Shown piece after piece: positions 16,450 through 24,269 of a stretch of 36,670 bases of DNA. Position numbers and translations under genes: made by a program. This DNA comes from JAAFHS01 sp031396505 (lineage in GTDB: Bacteria; Pseudomonadota; Alphaproteobacteria; Rhodobacterales; Rhodobacteraceae), in the NCBI GenBank assembly GCA_031396505.1, contig JANNKX010000250.1:1-36670 (forward strand), written 5' to 3'. The notes under the pieces were generated by a model. It saw only the letters and a list, made by a program, of their open reading frames with translations. It was not told where the DNA came from and made no database searches. Numbering within the stretch: the first letter of the stretch is position 1; each line of letters starts with the position of its first letter.

Positions 16450-16520
16450 TTGTGGCGGGAATGTGGCGGGCCTGTGGCGGGACCTTGCCACAATTGCCCG
16501 GATCGTGCCCGTTTTGTGGC
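16450..16520 (+). repeat. Clustered TGTGGC repeats after the mocR-like gene
   Basis: TGTGGCGGG begins at 16451, 16462 and 16473, an exact 11-base period. An inverted GCCACAA follows at 16487 and another TTGTGGC at 16514. ATTGTGGC (16449-16456) and GCCACAAT (16487-16494) could pair to form a long hairpin around the repeats. Confidence 0.6.
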
Positions 16521-16532
16521 CAATCAGTTGCG

Positions 16533-16554
16533 ATCACGGGGATTTCACCGTGAT
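16533..16554. promoter_or_regulatory. Inverted repeat upstream of the 90-residue protein gene
   Basis: ATCACGG and CCGTGAT form a perfect 7-bp dyad around 8 bases, about 70 bases before the next gene start. It is operator-like, with no known regulator assigned. Confidence 0.35.
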
Positions 16555-16623
16555 TTCAACACAGTTCGATTGACTGCGACACCCACGTGCCGCACCCTAT
16601 TGAAAAGAGCAGCATAAAAAAAG

Positions 16624-16896
16624 ATGGGTAACATCATGGGTCAACAAGCGTTTTTTCACGCGCCGCACGGCGGAGCGGATTTTCTGGGTCTGCGCAAGGA
16701 CCGTCAGGGCGCGACCGAGATCGTCTATGACGACGGGGTCAAGCGGCGGATGGTCTGGCGCGTGGCCGGACGCAGCACGTCAGAGGCACATCTGTCGGAC
16801 GCATTGCGCGCGGCGGTTGGGGCGCTGCGGGTGGTGCCAACACTGTATGACGAGTTGAAAAAGCGGTCGATCGCGATCGAGGCCGTGGTTCGTTAA
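16624..16896 (+). CDS. Conserved-looking hypothetical protein, 90 residues
   Basis: I do not recognise this protein. It reads as real coding sequence: a mixed basic/acidic soluble protein with a beta-rich start (FFHAPHGGADFLGL, TEIVYDDGVKRRMVWRVAG) and a C-terminal helix (LSDALRAAVGALRVVPTLYD). It has no signal peptide, membrane segment or cysteine. Two starts are possible, 16624 and 16636 (MGQQAFF); neither has a strong ribosome site, only an A-run and GATGGGT upstream. It stands alone, with its own hairpin terminator downstream and a repeat-rich leader upstream. It might be a small regulator or a binding protein, but nothing in the sequence decides this. Confidence 0.6.
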   Translation: MGNIMGQQAFFHAPHGGADFLGLRKDRQGATEIVYDDGVKRRMVWRVAGRSTSEAHLSDALRAAVGALRVVPTLYDELKKRSIAIEAVVR

Positions 16897-16917
16897 ACCA
16901 CGTTTCATTTACGGATA

Positions 16918-16952
16918 ACGGGCAGCGTCCACGGGGCGATCTGCCCGTTTTT
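16918..16952 (+). terminator. Intrinsic terminator after the 90-residue gene
   Basis: ACGGGCAG (16918-16925) pairs with CTGCCCGT (16941-16948), followed by TTTT. An alternative shorter hairpin uses ACGGG and CCCGT. Confidence 0.75.
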
Positions 16953-17062
16953 CATGCGTTTGCAGCGGGGCATTGCAACAGGGATATGAAAAGGGGCTTT
17001 CCAGCGCGCAATGGCCTGTGCCACAAAGGTAGCAAGAAACGGGTGCGGGGACCGATCATCTG

Positions 17063-17965
17063 ATGGCTATTGGCAAGGCAAAAGCGACGGATGGCCTGTC
17101 TGAGGGGGCAAAGGGCCTGCGACTGATCAGCCCGACGTTGATCTATTGTGTGCTGTTGACGGCGGTGCCACTGGCGACGGTGGTGATCTTTTCGTTCATG
17201 AGCGATCAGTTGATCGAGGGAAACAAGGTCGTATCCGGGCCGTTTTCGCTGGCCAATTACATCGAGGTCTGGACTGGCCGGGTGTATCAGATCATCATGG
17301 CACGGTCGTTGATGGTGTCGATTTCGGTGACGGCGGCGACGGTCTTTCTGGCCTATCCGATTGCCTATTACGTCAGTTTTTGTGTGCCACCAAAACGCAA
17401 GGCGATCTGGTTGTTTCTGATCACGATCCCGTTCTGGACGAGCTATGTGGTGCGGGTGTTCCTGTGGCAGGTGATCCTTGGCTATAAGGGCGTGCTGAGT
17501 TCGACACTGGAAATTATCGGCATCACGGGCGAGCCGATGAGTTTCATGACGAACGCGCCGATCGCATTGACGGTGACGCTGGCGCATGCTTACGCGCCGT
17601 TTGCGATTTTGCCGATCTTTGTGGCGCTGGAAAAGATTGACAGGTCGCTGCTGGAGGCGGGGCAGGATCTGGGGGAATCGAAGTTTGCGACATTCCTGCG
17701 GGTGACGTTGCCACTGTCGATGCCGGGGGTGATGGCGGCAGTTTTGATCGTGTTCATCCCGACGGTGGGCGATTATGTGACGCCGAACCTGATCGGCGAT
17801 GGAAAGTATCCGCTGATTGCAACATGGATCGAGAAGATTTTGCTGAAGCAGGGGGATAAGGCGCTTGGGTCGGCGATAGCAGTGTCGGCGATGGTGATTG
17901 TGGCGGCGGTCAGTCTGCTGTTTGTGCTGTTGAACCGGAAATATCTGAAGGGGAATGCGCGATGA
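17063..17965 (+). CDS. ABC transporter permease, spermidine/putrescine (PotB-like) type
   Basis: 300 residues with about six membrane segments, starting with a cytoplasmic tail then LISPTLIYCVLLTAVPLATV. The EAA loop that contacts the ATPase reads EAGQDLGESKFATFLRVTLP, followed by PGVMAAVLIVFIPTVGDYV, typical of PotB/PotH permeases. It would form the inner-membrane channel with the next gene product. The upstream open frame 16986-17063 (25 codons) ends TGATG on this start and could be a coupled leader. The TGA overlaps the next ATG by 4 bases. The substrate is not certain: polyamines are typical, but related importers take other small organic cations or amino compounds. No periplasmic binding protein is encoded nearby. 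Confidence 0.9.
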   Translation: MAIGKAKATDGLSEGAKGLRLISPTLIYCVLLTAVPLATVVIFSFMSDQLIEGNKVVSGPFSLANYIEVWTGRVYQIIMARSLMVSISVTAATVFLAYPIAYYVSFCVPPKRKAIWLFLITIPFWTSYVVRVFLWQVILGYKGVLSSTLEIIGITGEPMSFMTNAPIALTVTLAHAYAPFAILPIFVALEKIDRSLLEAGQDLGESKFATFLRVTLPLSMPGVMAAVLIVFIPTVGDYVTPNLIGDGKYPLIATWIEKILLKQGDKALGSAIAVSAMVIVAAVSLLFVLLNRKYLKGNAR

Positions 17966-18768
17966 AATCCCCCGGTCTGCGCATTTATGCCGTGCTGTAT
18001 CTGGTGTTTTTGTATGCGCCGATCATCCTGTTGCCGATTTTCGCCTTTTCCAGCAACACGATCATCGCCTTTCCATTGCAGGGCTTTACGACCGGGTGGT
18101 TTGAAAAGATGTGGGCGGATCAGACGCTGTGGCGGGCGTTCGGCAATTCGATGATCGTGTCACTGACGGCATCCAGCATTGCGACACTGCTGGGCCTGTT
18201 TGCGGCACGGGCCTCGACGCGGTTTGATTTTCCGGCGAAGGGGCCGATCATCGGGTTGGTCATGCTGCCTTTGGTGCTGCCAGAAATGATCATCGCGATT
18301 TCGTTGATTGTGGTGCTGCTGGCGATCGGGATCGAGTTGTCGTTGTTCACAATCATTCTGGGGCATGTGTTGATCTGCACGCCGTTTTCGGTGGCAATTC
18401 TGACCTCGGCGTTTCAGTCGCTGGACCGGTCACTGGAGGAGGCGGCGCTTGATCTGGGCGAGTCGGTGTTTTCAACCTTCATGCTGATCATCTTTCCGCT
18501 GGTTCTGCCGGGGATCGTGTCGTCATTTTTGATCTGTTTCACGATCAGCCTGGATGAATTCATCATCGCCTACTTTCTGGGGGGCAGTGATGTGGTGCTG
18601 TCGGCCTATATCTTTGGCCAGTTCCGGTTCCCGGCGAATGTGCCTGCGATGCTGGCCTTGGGCACCTGTCTGGTCGTGGCGTCGATTACGTTACTTGCAA
18701 TTGCTGAATATTTCCGTCGCCGTGGCATCGCCAAAACCGGTGGAAAAGATGCCGGAGGCTTTCTGTGA
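17962..18768 (+). CDS. ABC transporter permease, PotC-like
   Basis: 268 residues with about six membrane segments (IYAVLYLVFLYAPIILLPIF first). The ATPase-contact EAA loop is EEAALDLGESVFSTFMLIIF followed by PLVLPGIVSS, and FTISLDEFIIAYFLGG is a PotC/PotI-type signature. It is the second half of the heterodimeric channel of a polyamine-type importer. The ATG overlaps the previous stop and its TGA overlaps the GTG of the ATPase gene, so all three are translationally coupled. Confidence 0.92.
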   Translation: MKSPGLRIYAVLYLVFLYAPIILLPIFAFSSNTIIAFPLQGFTTGWFEKMWADQTLWRAFGNSMIVSLTASSIATLLGLFAARASTRFDFPAKGPIIGLVMLPLVLPEMIIAISLIVVLLAIGIELSLFTIILGHVLICTPFSVAILTSAFQSLDRSLEEAALDLGESVFSTFMLIIFPLVLPGIVSSFLICFTISLDEFIIAYFLGGSDVVLSAYIFGQFRFPANVPAMLALGTCLVVASITLLAIAEYFRRRGIAKTGGKDAGGFL

Positions 18769-19859
18769 CTGATAAACCGACGATGATCGAATTTCGGGAC
18801 GTCCATAAGTATTACGGCGATTACCACGCGCTGCGGGGGATCACCGGGACGATCCGGGCGGGCGAGTTCTTTTCGCTGCTGGGGCCATCGGGGTGCGGGA
18901 AAACCACGCTGTTGCGCACGATTGCAGGGTTTGAAGGAATATCGTCGGGGGTTGTGCTGATTGATGGCAAGGACATGGCGACGGTGCCTGCAAACCAGCG
19001 GCCGACGAACATGGTGTTTCAGTCCTATGCGATTTTCCCGCATATGAGCGTGGCCGAAAACGTGGGCTTCGGGTTGCGGCGCGATGCCCGCAGCAAGTCG
19101 GAAAAGGCGGCGGCAGTGGCCGAGGCGCTGGAGATGGTGGGCCTGAAAGGCTTTGGCGGGCGGGCGGCGCATGCGCTGTCGGGGGGGCAGCGGCAGCGGG
19201 TGGCACTGGCGCGGGCGTTGATCCTGAAACCCAAGGTGCTGCTATTGGACGAGCCACTGTCGGCGCTGGACAAGAAGATGCGCGAACATATGCAGGTCGA
19301 ACTGATCCGGCTGCAGCGGCAGGTCGGGATCACGTTCATTCTGGTGACGCATGATCAGGAAGAGGCGCTGGTGATGTCGGACCGGATTGCAGTGATGTTT
19401 GACGGCGAGATTGCGCAACTGGCCGACCCGGAGACATTGTACCGCCGCCCGGCCAGCAAGAAGGTCGCTGATTTCATCGGCACGATGAACTTTCTGCCGG
19501 CAAAGATATTGTCCGAGGCGGGCGGGCGGGTCGAGGTGGACGCGCACGGTTTTGGTGCAGTCACGCTGGATGCGGCGCAGTGCATGGGTGTGGCAGGCGA
19601 CAGCGGTGCGATGGTGGGGTTCCGGCCGGAAACGCTGACCATTCTGTTTGATGGGCAAACAGCGACCGATCGCGAGTCGCTGTCGACGGTGTCTGAGGTC
19701 GTGTATTACGGCGATATGACTTATTACGACGTTGTGATCGACGGCACGGACAAACCGATGCGCCTGTCGATGCGTAATGTGTTTGGGCGGCCCGTGTTGG
19801 ACATTGGCACAAGGGCGCGGCTCGCGTGGTCCCCAGGGGCATTGGTGTTGTTCCGGTAA
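18765..19859 (+). CDS. ABC transporter ATP-binding protein, PotA-like
   Basis: 364 residues from a GTG with GGAGG upstream. Walker A is GPSGCGKT (40-47), the Q-loop is VFQSYAIFPHM, the signature is LSGGQRQ (138-144), Walker B is LLLDEP (159-164), the D-loop is SALD and the switch histidine is VTHDQEEA. A C-terminal TOBE-type domain of about 110 residues follows, as in PotA/MalK-class importers. It energises the two permeases encoded before it. It is the last gene of the operon; the convergent tetR gene lies 42 bases away across AT-rich dyads. Confidence 0.95.
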   Translation: MTDKPTMIEFRDVHKYYGDYHALRGITGTIRAGEFFSLLGPSGCGKTTLLRTIAGFEGISSGVVLIDGKDMATVPANQRPTNMVFQSYAIFPHMSVAENVGFGLRRDARSKSEKAAAVAEALEMVGLKGFGGRAAHALSGGQRQRVALARALILKPKVLLLDEPLSALDKKMREHMQVELIRLQRQVGITFILVTHDQEEALVMSDRIAVMFDGEIAQLADPETLYRRPASKKVADFIGTMNFLPAKILSEAGGRVEVDAHGFGAVTLDAAQCMGVAGDSGAMVGFRPETLTILFDGQTATDRESLSTVSEVVYYGDMTYYDVVIDGTDKPMRLSMRNVFGRPVLDIGTRARLAWSPGALVLFR

Positions 19860-19863
19860 ACGA

Positions 19864-19900
19864 ATTTTCTGTGAAAATCAGGATTTTTCGCAGAAAAATC
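19864..19900. terminator. AT-rich dyads between convergent potA-like and tetR genes
   Basis: ATTTTC-TGT-GAAAAT (19864-19878) is followed by GATTTTT-CGCAG-AAAAATC (19882-19900). The two hairpins carry T- and A-runs and can terminate both transcripts, though their stems are weak. Confidence 0.55.
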
Positions 19901-19901
19901 G

Positions 19902-20516
19902 TTAGCGGTCGGGCGGCAGCAATCCCAAGCCGCGCAGATAGATTCCAATTCCGGTTTCCAGCAATTCTTCGGCGGCAAAGGGCGATTGCGACCCCGGTTT
20001 GCCGCGTGTGAACAGTTCGACCACGCCATGCGACATCGCCCATATATGCGCGCTGAACATCGAAGGCGGCGGGCGTTTGGCGGGGGGAATGTGTTCCGAC
20101 AGCCGGATTGCCGCCTGTTCCAACACCTGCCGCGCGCGGGCGGCGACAAGGGCAAGGTCGGGATGCGCGTTCAGTGTCAGGCCGCTTTCGAACATCGCCA
20201 TATAATGGCCGGGGTATTTGCGCGCAAACGCAAGATAGGCCCGGCCTGTCGCCTCGAACGCGGCAAGGGATGTGGGTTTACCGTCATTATAGGCAAATTC
20301 CATCAGGGCGGCGAAAATGTCATAGCCTTGGCGCGCAACCTCGGCCAGCAGATCATCACGCCCGCCAAAGTGGCGGTAGACGGCGGCAGGGGTGACATCG
20401 GCGGCCTTTGCGGCCTCGGACAGGGTAAAGCCTTGTGGGCCATTCTCGGCGATCAGGCGTAGAGCGGCGTCAACGAGGGCCTGACGAAGGTTGCCATGGT
20501 GATAGCCGCGCTTCAC
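19902..20516 (-). CDS. TetR/AcrR family transcriptional regulator (WHG-type C-terminus)
   Basis: 204 residues from a GTG start whose GTGA overlaps the ppk2 stop by 4 bases. The N-terminal TetR helix-turn-helix is ALRLIAENGPQGFTLSEAAK then AADVTPAAVYRHFGGRDDLL. The C-terminal ligand/dimer domain ends with MSHGVVELFTRG, the WHG-domain pattern. It is cotranscribed with ppk2, so it could regulate that operon or the nearby importer; its ligand is unknown. TetR proteins of this subgroup are typically repressors. Confidence 0.88.
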   Translation of the reverse strand: MKRGYHHGNLRQALVDAALRLIAENGPQGFTLSEAAKAADVTPAAVYRHFGGRDDLLAEVARQGYDIFAALMEFAYNDGKPTSLAAFEATGRAYLAFARKYPGHYMAMFESGLTLNAHPDLALVAARARQVLEQAAIRLSEHIPPAKRPPPSMFSAHIWAMSHGVVELFTRGKPGSQSPFAAEELLETGIGIYLRGLGLLPPDR

Positions 20517-21385
20517 GCAGGTTTCCGGATCTTTGGCGTGCCGCAGATTTTGGCATCGGGCGCGCCAACAATCTGTGGGTCTTTGCCCGCGTAGTCGACG
20601 GCGTTCAGCACGGTCTGGATGGCGGCGATGCGGGCGCGCAGTTTGTCGTCCGATAGAATGACGGTCCAGGGGGCGGCTTTCGTGTGACTGCGTTTCAGCG
20701 TCTCGTCTATGGCTGCGGAATAGTCATCCCATTTGGCCAGCCCGTCGATGTCGATCTTGCTAAGTTTCCACTGTTTCAGCAGATCGCCCTCACGGTCGAG
20801 AAAGCGTTTCAGCTGTTCGGGGCGGCCGACCTCCAGCCAGAGTTTGACGAGTGTCATGCCATCACCCACGATCATGTCTTCGAAGGCGGGCAGTTGGCGA
20901 AAGAACGCCGCGCGCTGTTCGGGTTTGCAAAAGCCGAACACATGTTCAACGATGCCGCGGTTGTACCAACTGCGGTCAAACAGGGCGATTTCGCCGCGGG
21001 CGGGCAGGTAGTCGATATAGCGCTGGAAATACCACTGTGCGGTCTCGCGGTCCGAGGGTTTGGACAGCGCGACGGTGCTGGCTACACGCGGGTTCATATT
21101 CATCCGCACGGCATTGATGGTGCCGCCTTTGCCTGCGGCATCACGGCCTTCAAACACCACGACAAGACGTTTTCCGGTGGCCTGGACATCGGCCTGCAGG
21201 CGGGCGAGTTGAATTTGCAAGCCCTCCATCTGCGCCTCATAGTCCTTTTTCTTCATCTCGGCGCGGTAGGGATAGGCGGGGTTGAGGATATCATCCTTGC
21301 CCGCAGTTTCGATGGCGCGGCGCACGTCTTTAGGTGCGCCTTCGCGGAAATAGCGGCTGATCGCGCCGTCAAATGGCAGGTCCAT
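20513..21385 (-). CDS. ppk2: Polyphosphate kinase 2
   Basis: 290 residues, the length of single-domain (class I) PPK2. Walker A is EGRDAAGKGG (79-88), the Walker B/lid region is FDRSWYNRG (136-144), and FQRYIDYLPARGEIALFDRS, FEDMIVGDGMTLVKLWLEV and KIDIDGLAKWDDY are family motifs. It transfers phosphate between polyphosphate and nucleoside diphosphates (ADP or GDP) in the cytosol. It is the first gene of ppk2-tetR. Confidence 0.95.
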   Translation of the reverse strand: MDLPFDGAISRYFREGAPKDVRRAIETAGKDDILNPAYPYRAEMKKKDYEAQMEGLQIQLARLQADVQATGKRLVVVFEGRDAAGKGGTINAVRMNMNPRVASTVALSKPSDRETAQWYFQRYIDYLPARGEIALFDRSWYNRGIVEHVFGFCKPEQRAAFFRQLPAFEDMIVGDGMTLVKLWLEVGRPEQLKRFLDREGDLLKQWKLSKIDIDGLAKWDDYSAAIDETLKRSHTKAAPWTVILSDDKLRARIAAIQTVLNAVDYAGKDPQIVGAPDAKICGTPKIRKPA

Positions 21386-21420
21386 GGTGATTTCCCCCAG
21401 TGTTTGCGCCAGTATGGCGA

Positions 21421-22389
21421 TTACGGGGCGGCGCGCAATCCGGCGCGGGCGGCGGCACGGTCGATGGCGGCCAGAACCGCTATTTCCTGTGCATGATGCG
21501 GCATGTGGCCGGTGGCGGGCAGAACGGTCAGGTTCACATTTGGCAGCAGGTCTGACAGCGGGCCACTGTGGACGCGCAACGGCACGATGGTATCAGTATC
21601 GCCGTGGATAGCCTCAATCGGCAGGGTCAACGCAGAATAGCGTGTGCGCATGTCGATGATAAAGGGTTTCAGGCCCGCAACCTGCGCGGAATTGGCCTGC
21701 AACGACGTGCGGCGCATGGTGAGGGATGCGCCGATATGGCTGAGGTACCCTGCAGGCATGCGATCGGGGTTAAAGATATCGCGGATGGCGGATTCGGCGG
21801 TGGCATCGCCAGCAAAGGCAGTGATCAGGGGCACGGCGGTGCGTGCACCAAGGGGGTTGCCCATGACGTTGTGCATGTACCAGATGCCACCCTCCCAAGG
21901 CATGGTGGCGGCCGATACCAGCACGAGGGCGGACGTATCGGGGTTATCCAGCGCCCAGGCCATGGCGACGGCCCCACCATAGCTGTGGCCAAGAACAATG
22001 GGGTTGCGCACGCCCAACTGGCTGGCGGCGCGGGCAAGATGGGCGGCTTGCGCGGCGGGGCTGGTATTGTCTTCGGGCAAAGGATCGGACCAGCCAAGGC
22101 CGGGGCGGTCGAAAGCGATGACGCGGTAGCGGTCGGTCAGTTGCGGGACCAGCGAAAAGGTGAAATCGCGCAGATTGCCGCTGGCCCCGTGGATCAGGAT
22201 CAGGTCGGGGCCCGTTCCGGCGACATAGGCGTGGACCTGCAGGCTGTCGACAGTGATGATCCGGCCTTCAGGGGGGAAGGCTGCATTGGCACGCGCCTCA
22301 TGCGCCGTGGCCTTGCGGTCGACGACGAAGATACCACCGGCAAGGGTGGCGAGAATTGCAAGGCTAAGTGCCAATGTCCGCGATATCAT
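21421..22389 (-). CDS. Alpha/beta hydrolase, membrane-anchored or exported
   Basis: 322 residues from MISRTLALSLAILATLAGG (ATG at 22389), which looks like an N-terminal signal or anchor helix. The hydrolase core has the oxyanion HGASGNLRDF, the nucleophile elbow GHSYGG, HGDTDTIVP for the acid and TGHMPHH for the catalytic histidine. Esterase/lipase-like; the substrate cannot be deduced. The start overlaps the end of metA by 26 bases, so it is the third gene of the ATPase-metA-hydrolase operon. An upstream in-frame ATG at 22443 would overlap metA more and lose the signal-like start. Confidence 0.85.
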   Translation of the reverse strand: MISRTLALSLAILATLAGGIFVVDRKATAHEARANAAFPPEGRIITVDSLQVHAYVAGTGPDLILIHGASGNLRDFTFSLVPQLTDRYRVIAFDRPGLGWSDPLPEDNTSPAAQAAHLARAASQLGVRNPIVLGHSYGGAVAMAWALDNPDTSALVLVSAATMPWEGGIWYMHNVMGNPLGARTAVPLITAFAGDATAESAIRDIFNPDRMPAGYLSHIGASLTMRRTSLQANSAQVAGLKPFIIDMRTRYSALTLPIEAIHGDTDTIVPLRVHSGPLSDLLPNVNLTVLPATGHMPHHAQEIAVLAAIDRAAARAGLRAAP

Positions 22390-23281
22390 AGGGTGTTGAC
22401 TGATAAATCTCGTTGATCCAGTTGCCATAGAGCAGATGGGCATGGCTGCGCCAGCGGTTCATCGGCGGCATCAAGGGATTGTCATCGGGATAGTAGTTCG
22501 TGGGCACGTTTATCGGCGTCGCGTTGGCGATGTCACGGTCATATTCCTGTTTCAGGGTGTCGCTGTCGTATTCGAAGTGATTGAAGATATAGAGCGCGCG
22601 ATGGGCGGCATCCTCGACCAGACAGGGGCCAACCTCATCTGACGCCAGCAGGGTTTGCAGACCGGGAGCGGCGGCAATCTCAGGCTGGCGCATTTCGGTC
22701 CAGCGACTGACCGGGATCACGCAATCATCTGAAAAACCACGCAAGTAAGGCGAGGTTGGGGCGACGTTGCGGTGACGAAAGCAGCCAAACGCCTTGGCGG
22801 ACAGCATGTGTTTGGGCACGCCGTGGAAGTGGTTGATCATGGCCATCCCACCCCAGCACACGCCAAAGGTGGATTGCACATTGGTCTGGGTCCAGTCCAT
22901 GACCTGGCGCAGTTCATCCCAATAGGTGACATCCTTGAACGCCAGATGTTCGATCGGCGCGCCGGTGATGATCAGGCCGTCGAACTTTTCCTGCCGCACA
23001 TCGGAAAACGGGCGGTAGAAGGTTTCCATATGTTCGGCGGCGGTATTCTTTGTCTGGTGTTCGGACATGCGGATCAGGGACAGGTCGATCTGCAGGGGTG
23101 TGGCCCCGATCAGGCGGGCGAACTGGTTTTCGGTCTGAATTTTCTTTGGCATCAGGTTCAGCAGGCCAATGCGCAGGGGGCGGATTTCCTGCGTGGCCGC
23201 GCGTTCGGGCGACATGACCATGACGCCTTCGCGTTGCAGGACATCGTAAGCGGGCAGGGAGGTGGGCAGGGTGATGGGCAT
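22364..23281 (-). CDS. metA: Homoserine O-acyltransferase MetA (predicted acetyl-CoA type)
   Basis: 305 residues, colinear with E. coli MetA numbering. The nucleophile is Cys142 in GVCWGG, and His235 and Glu237 lie in NHFEYD. It activates homoserine for methionine synthesis. Position 111 in TGAPIE is Glu, as in acetyl-CoA-using MetA proteins (Gly in the succinyl-CoA-using E. coli enzyme), so I predict homoserine O-acetyltransferase activity (EC 2.3.1.31). The ribosome site is poor (GCAAGCC before the ATG) and the gene begins 9 bases after the ATPase gene, so it may be translationally coupled to it. No SAM-II or other riboswitch is evident upstream. Confidence 0.95.
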   Translation of the reverse strand: MPITLPTSLPAYDVLQREGVMVMSPERAATQEIRPLRIGLLNLMPKKIQTENQFARLIGATPLQIDLSLIRMSEHQTKNTAAEHMETFYRPFSDVRQEKFDGLIITGAPIEHLAFKDVTYWDELRQVMDWTQTNVQSTFGVCWGGMAMINHFHGVPKHMLSAKAFGCFRHRNVAPTSPYLRGFSDDCVIPVSRWTEMRQPEIAAAPGLQTLLASDEVGPCLVEDAAHRALYIFNHFEYDSDTLKQEYDRDIANATPINVPTNYYPDDNPLMPPMNRWRSHAHLLYGNWINEIYQSTPYDIADIGT

Positions 23282-23290
23282 GGCTTGCGG

Positions 23291-24160
23291 TTAAGTGGCG
23301 GCGTGGCGGCGGTCAAGGGCATTGGCAATCAGGGCGGTAAAGCCTGCGGCATCTGTGGTGGCGGCGACCTCTTCGGCGGTGACAGTCACGCCCCATCTGG
23401 CCATGGCGGCATAGCGCGGCTGGCGGTGATCGAGGACCTGCGCGTAGGCGTAGCGCAGAAAGGCATCAGGATCGACGGTGTGGGCGGACTTGCCTTCGCG
23501 CGCGAGATAGGCGTCCCAGATCCTGTGCAGGAAATCGGGGTTGTAATAGATCGGCTTGGGGTTGCGGTCAAAGCGGCGGATCAGTTCGGCGCGGTGGGCA
23601 TCGGAGCCTTTGATCCAGACCAGCAGCATATCGGCGGACAAGGCCTGCATGACGGGATCGGCGGGGTTGGTGGCATCGATCACCTCGCAGATCGATCCGC
23701 CGCTGTCGCAGACAAAGTTGGCATAGCCATACAAATCGCCTGCGCGGGCGATGTAGTGGCGGGTGTCGTGCAGAGCCGCGACTTCGGCCTCGCGGTGCTG
23801 GGCCTGACGGCGCAGGTATTCATCAAAGGGCAGGCCGCCGCGGTCGGGGTCGCCGGGTTTGCAAAGGTAGGTCGACAGGGGGGCGAGGTTATCGAAGGTG
23901 ATGTTGGACGAGATGTAGACGGAATCCGTCATCAGAAGTTCGCGCAGCAGGGGAACCTTCATTGCCTCACGTTTGAAGTTATCGGCGATGAATTCGCCCA
24001 TGTAGCGGGTGCCGATGCGGTAATCGACGGAATAGTGGAACCAGTCGCCGGCCGCTCGCAGGGAATTGGAGATGTGGGTCTTGCCAAGGCCTGACATGCC
24101 GAACAAGAGGACACGCTTGTTTTTCCGGCCAAGCCAATCTGTACTGGTCTGGTAAATCAT
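23291..24160 (-). CDS. P-loop ATPase of unknown function
   Basis: 289 residues from the ATG at 24160 (MIYQTSTDWLG), with GGCGGTG upstream; a more upstream in-frame start at 24211 is less likely. A clean Walker A sits at the N-terminus (LLFGMSGLGKTHIS, residues 19-32), with a following YSVDYRIGTRYM segment reminiscent of nucleotide kinases. FVCDSGGSICEVID and LLVWIKGSD may supply the Walker B-like strand. The rest (FLHRIWDAYLAREGK, YAYAQVLDHRQPRYAAMARWG) is not a family I can name beyond 'ATPase' as seen in Rhodobacteraceae. It is the first gene of an apparent operon with metA and the hydrolase; nothing in the sequence links it mechanistically to methionine synthesis. Confidence 0.75.
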   Translation of the reverse strand: MIYQTSTDWLGRKNKRVLLFGMSGLGKTHISNSLRAAGDWFHYSVDYRIGTRYMGEFIADNFKREAMKVPLLRELLMTDSVYISSNITFDNLAPLSTYLCKPGDPDRGGLPFDEYLRRQAQHREAEVAALHDTRHYIARAGDLYGYANFVCDSGGSICEVIDATNPADPVMQALSADMLLVWIKGSDAHRAELIRRFDRNPKPIYYNPDFLHRIWDAYLAREGKSAHTVDPDAFLRYAYAQVLDHRQPRYAAMARWGVTVTAEEVAATTDAAGFTALIANALDRRHAAT

Positions 24161-24220
24161 CGGGGCACCGCCTTTGCGCCCTTTGTTAACGGGAGTGCAC
24201 GGGGTTTTCACGCGGAAAAT

Positions 24221-24254
24221 GCAAAAGCCCCGGCGGGGTGTCCGGGGCTTTTGC
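24221..24254 (-). terminator. Intrinsic terminator of the FadL-like gene
   Basis: A 13-bp perfect stem GCAAAAGCCCCGG/CCGGGGCTTTTGC with an 8-base loop lies 16 bases beyond the stop on the minus strand. It isolates the gene from the ATPase-metA operon. Confidence 0.85.
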
Positions 24255-24269
24255 GTTCATCGGAATGGT

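Noticed and set aside
22772..24094. 440-codon plus-strand frame over metA and the ATPase gene
   Set aside because: Antisense to metA, whose catalytic residues fit exactly; composition (G, H, Q, D rich) is that of a shadow frame.
24161..24269. SAM-II or other riboswitch ahead of the metA operon
   Set aside because: The gap holds only the FadL-like gene's terminator and no recognisable aptamer; metA itself is 9 bases after another gene.
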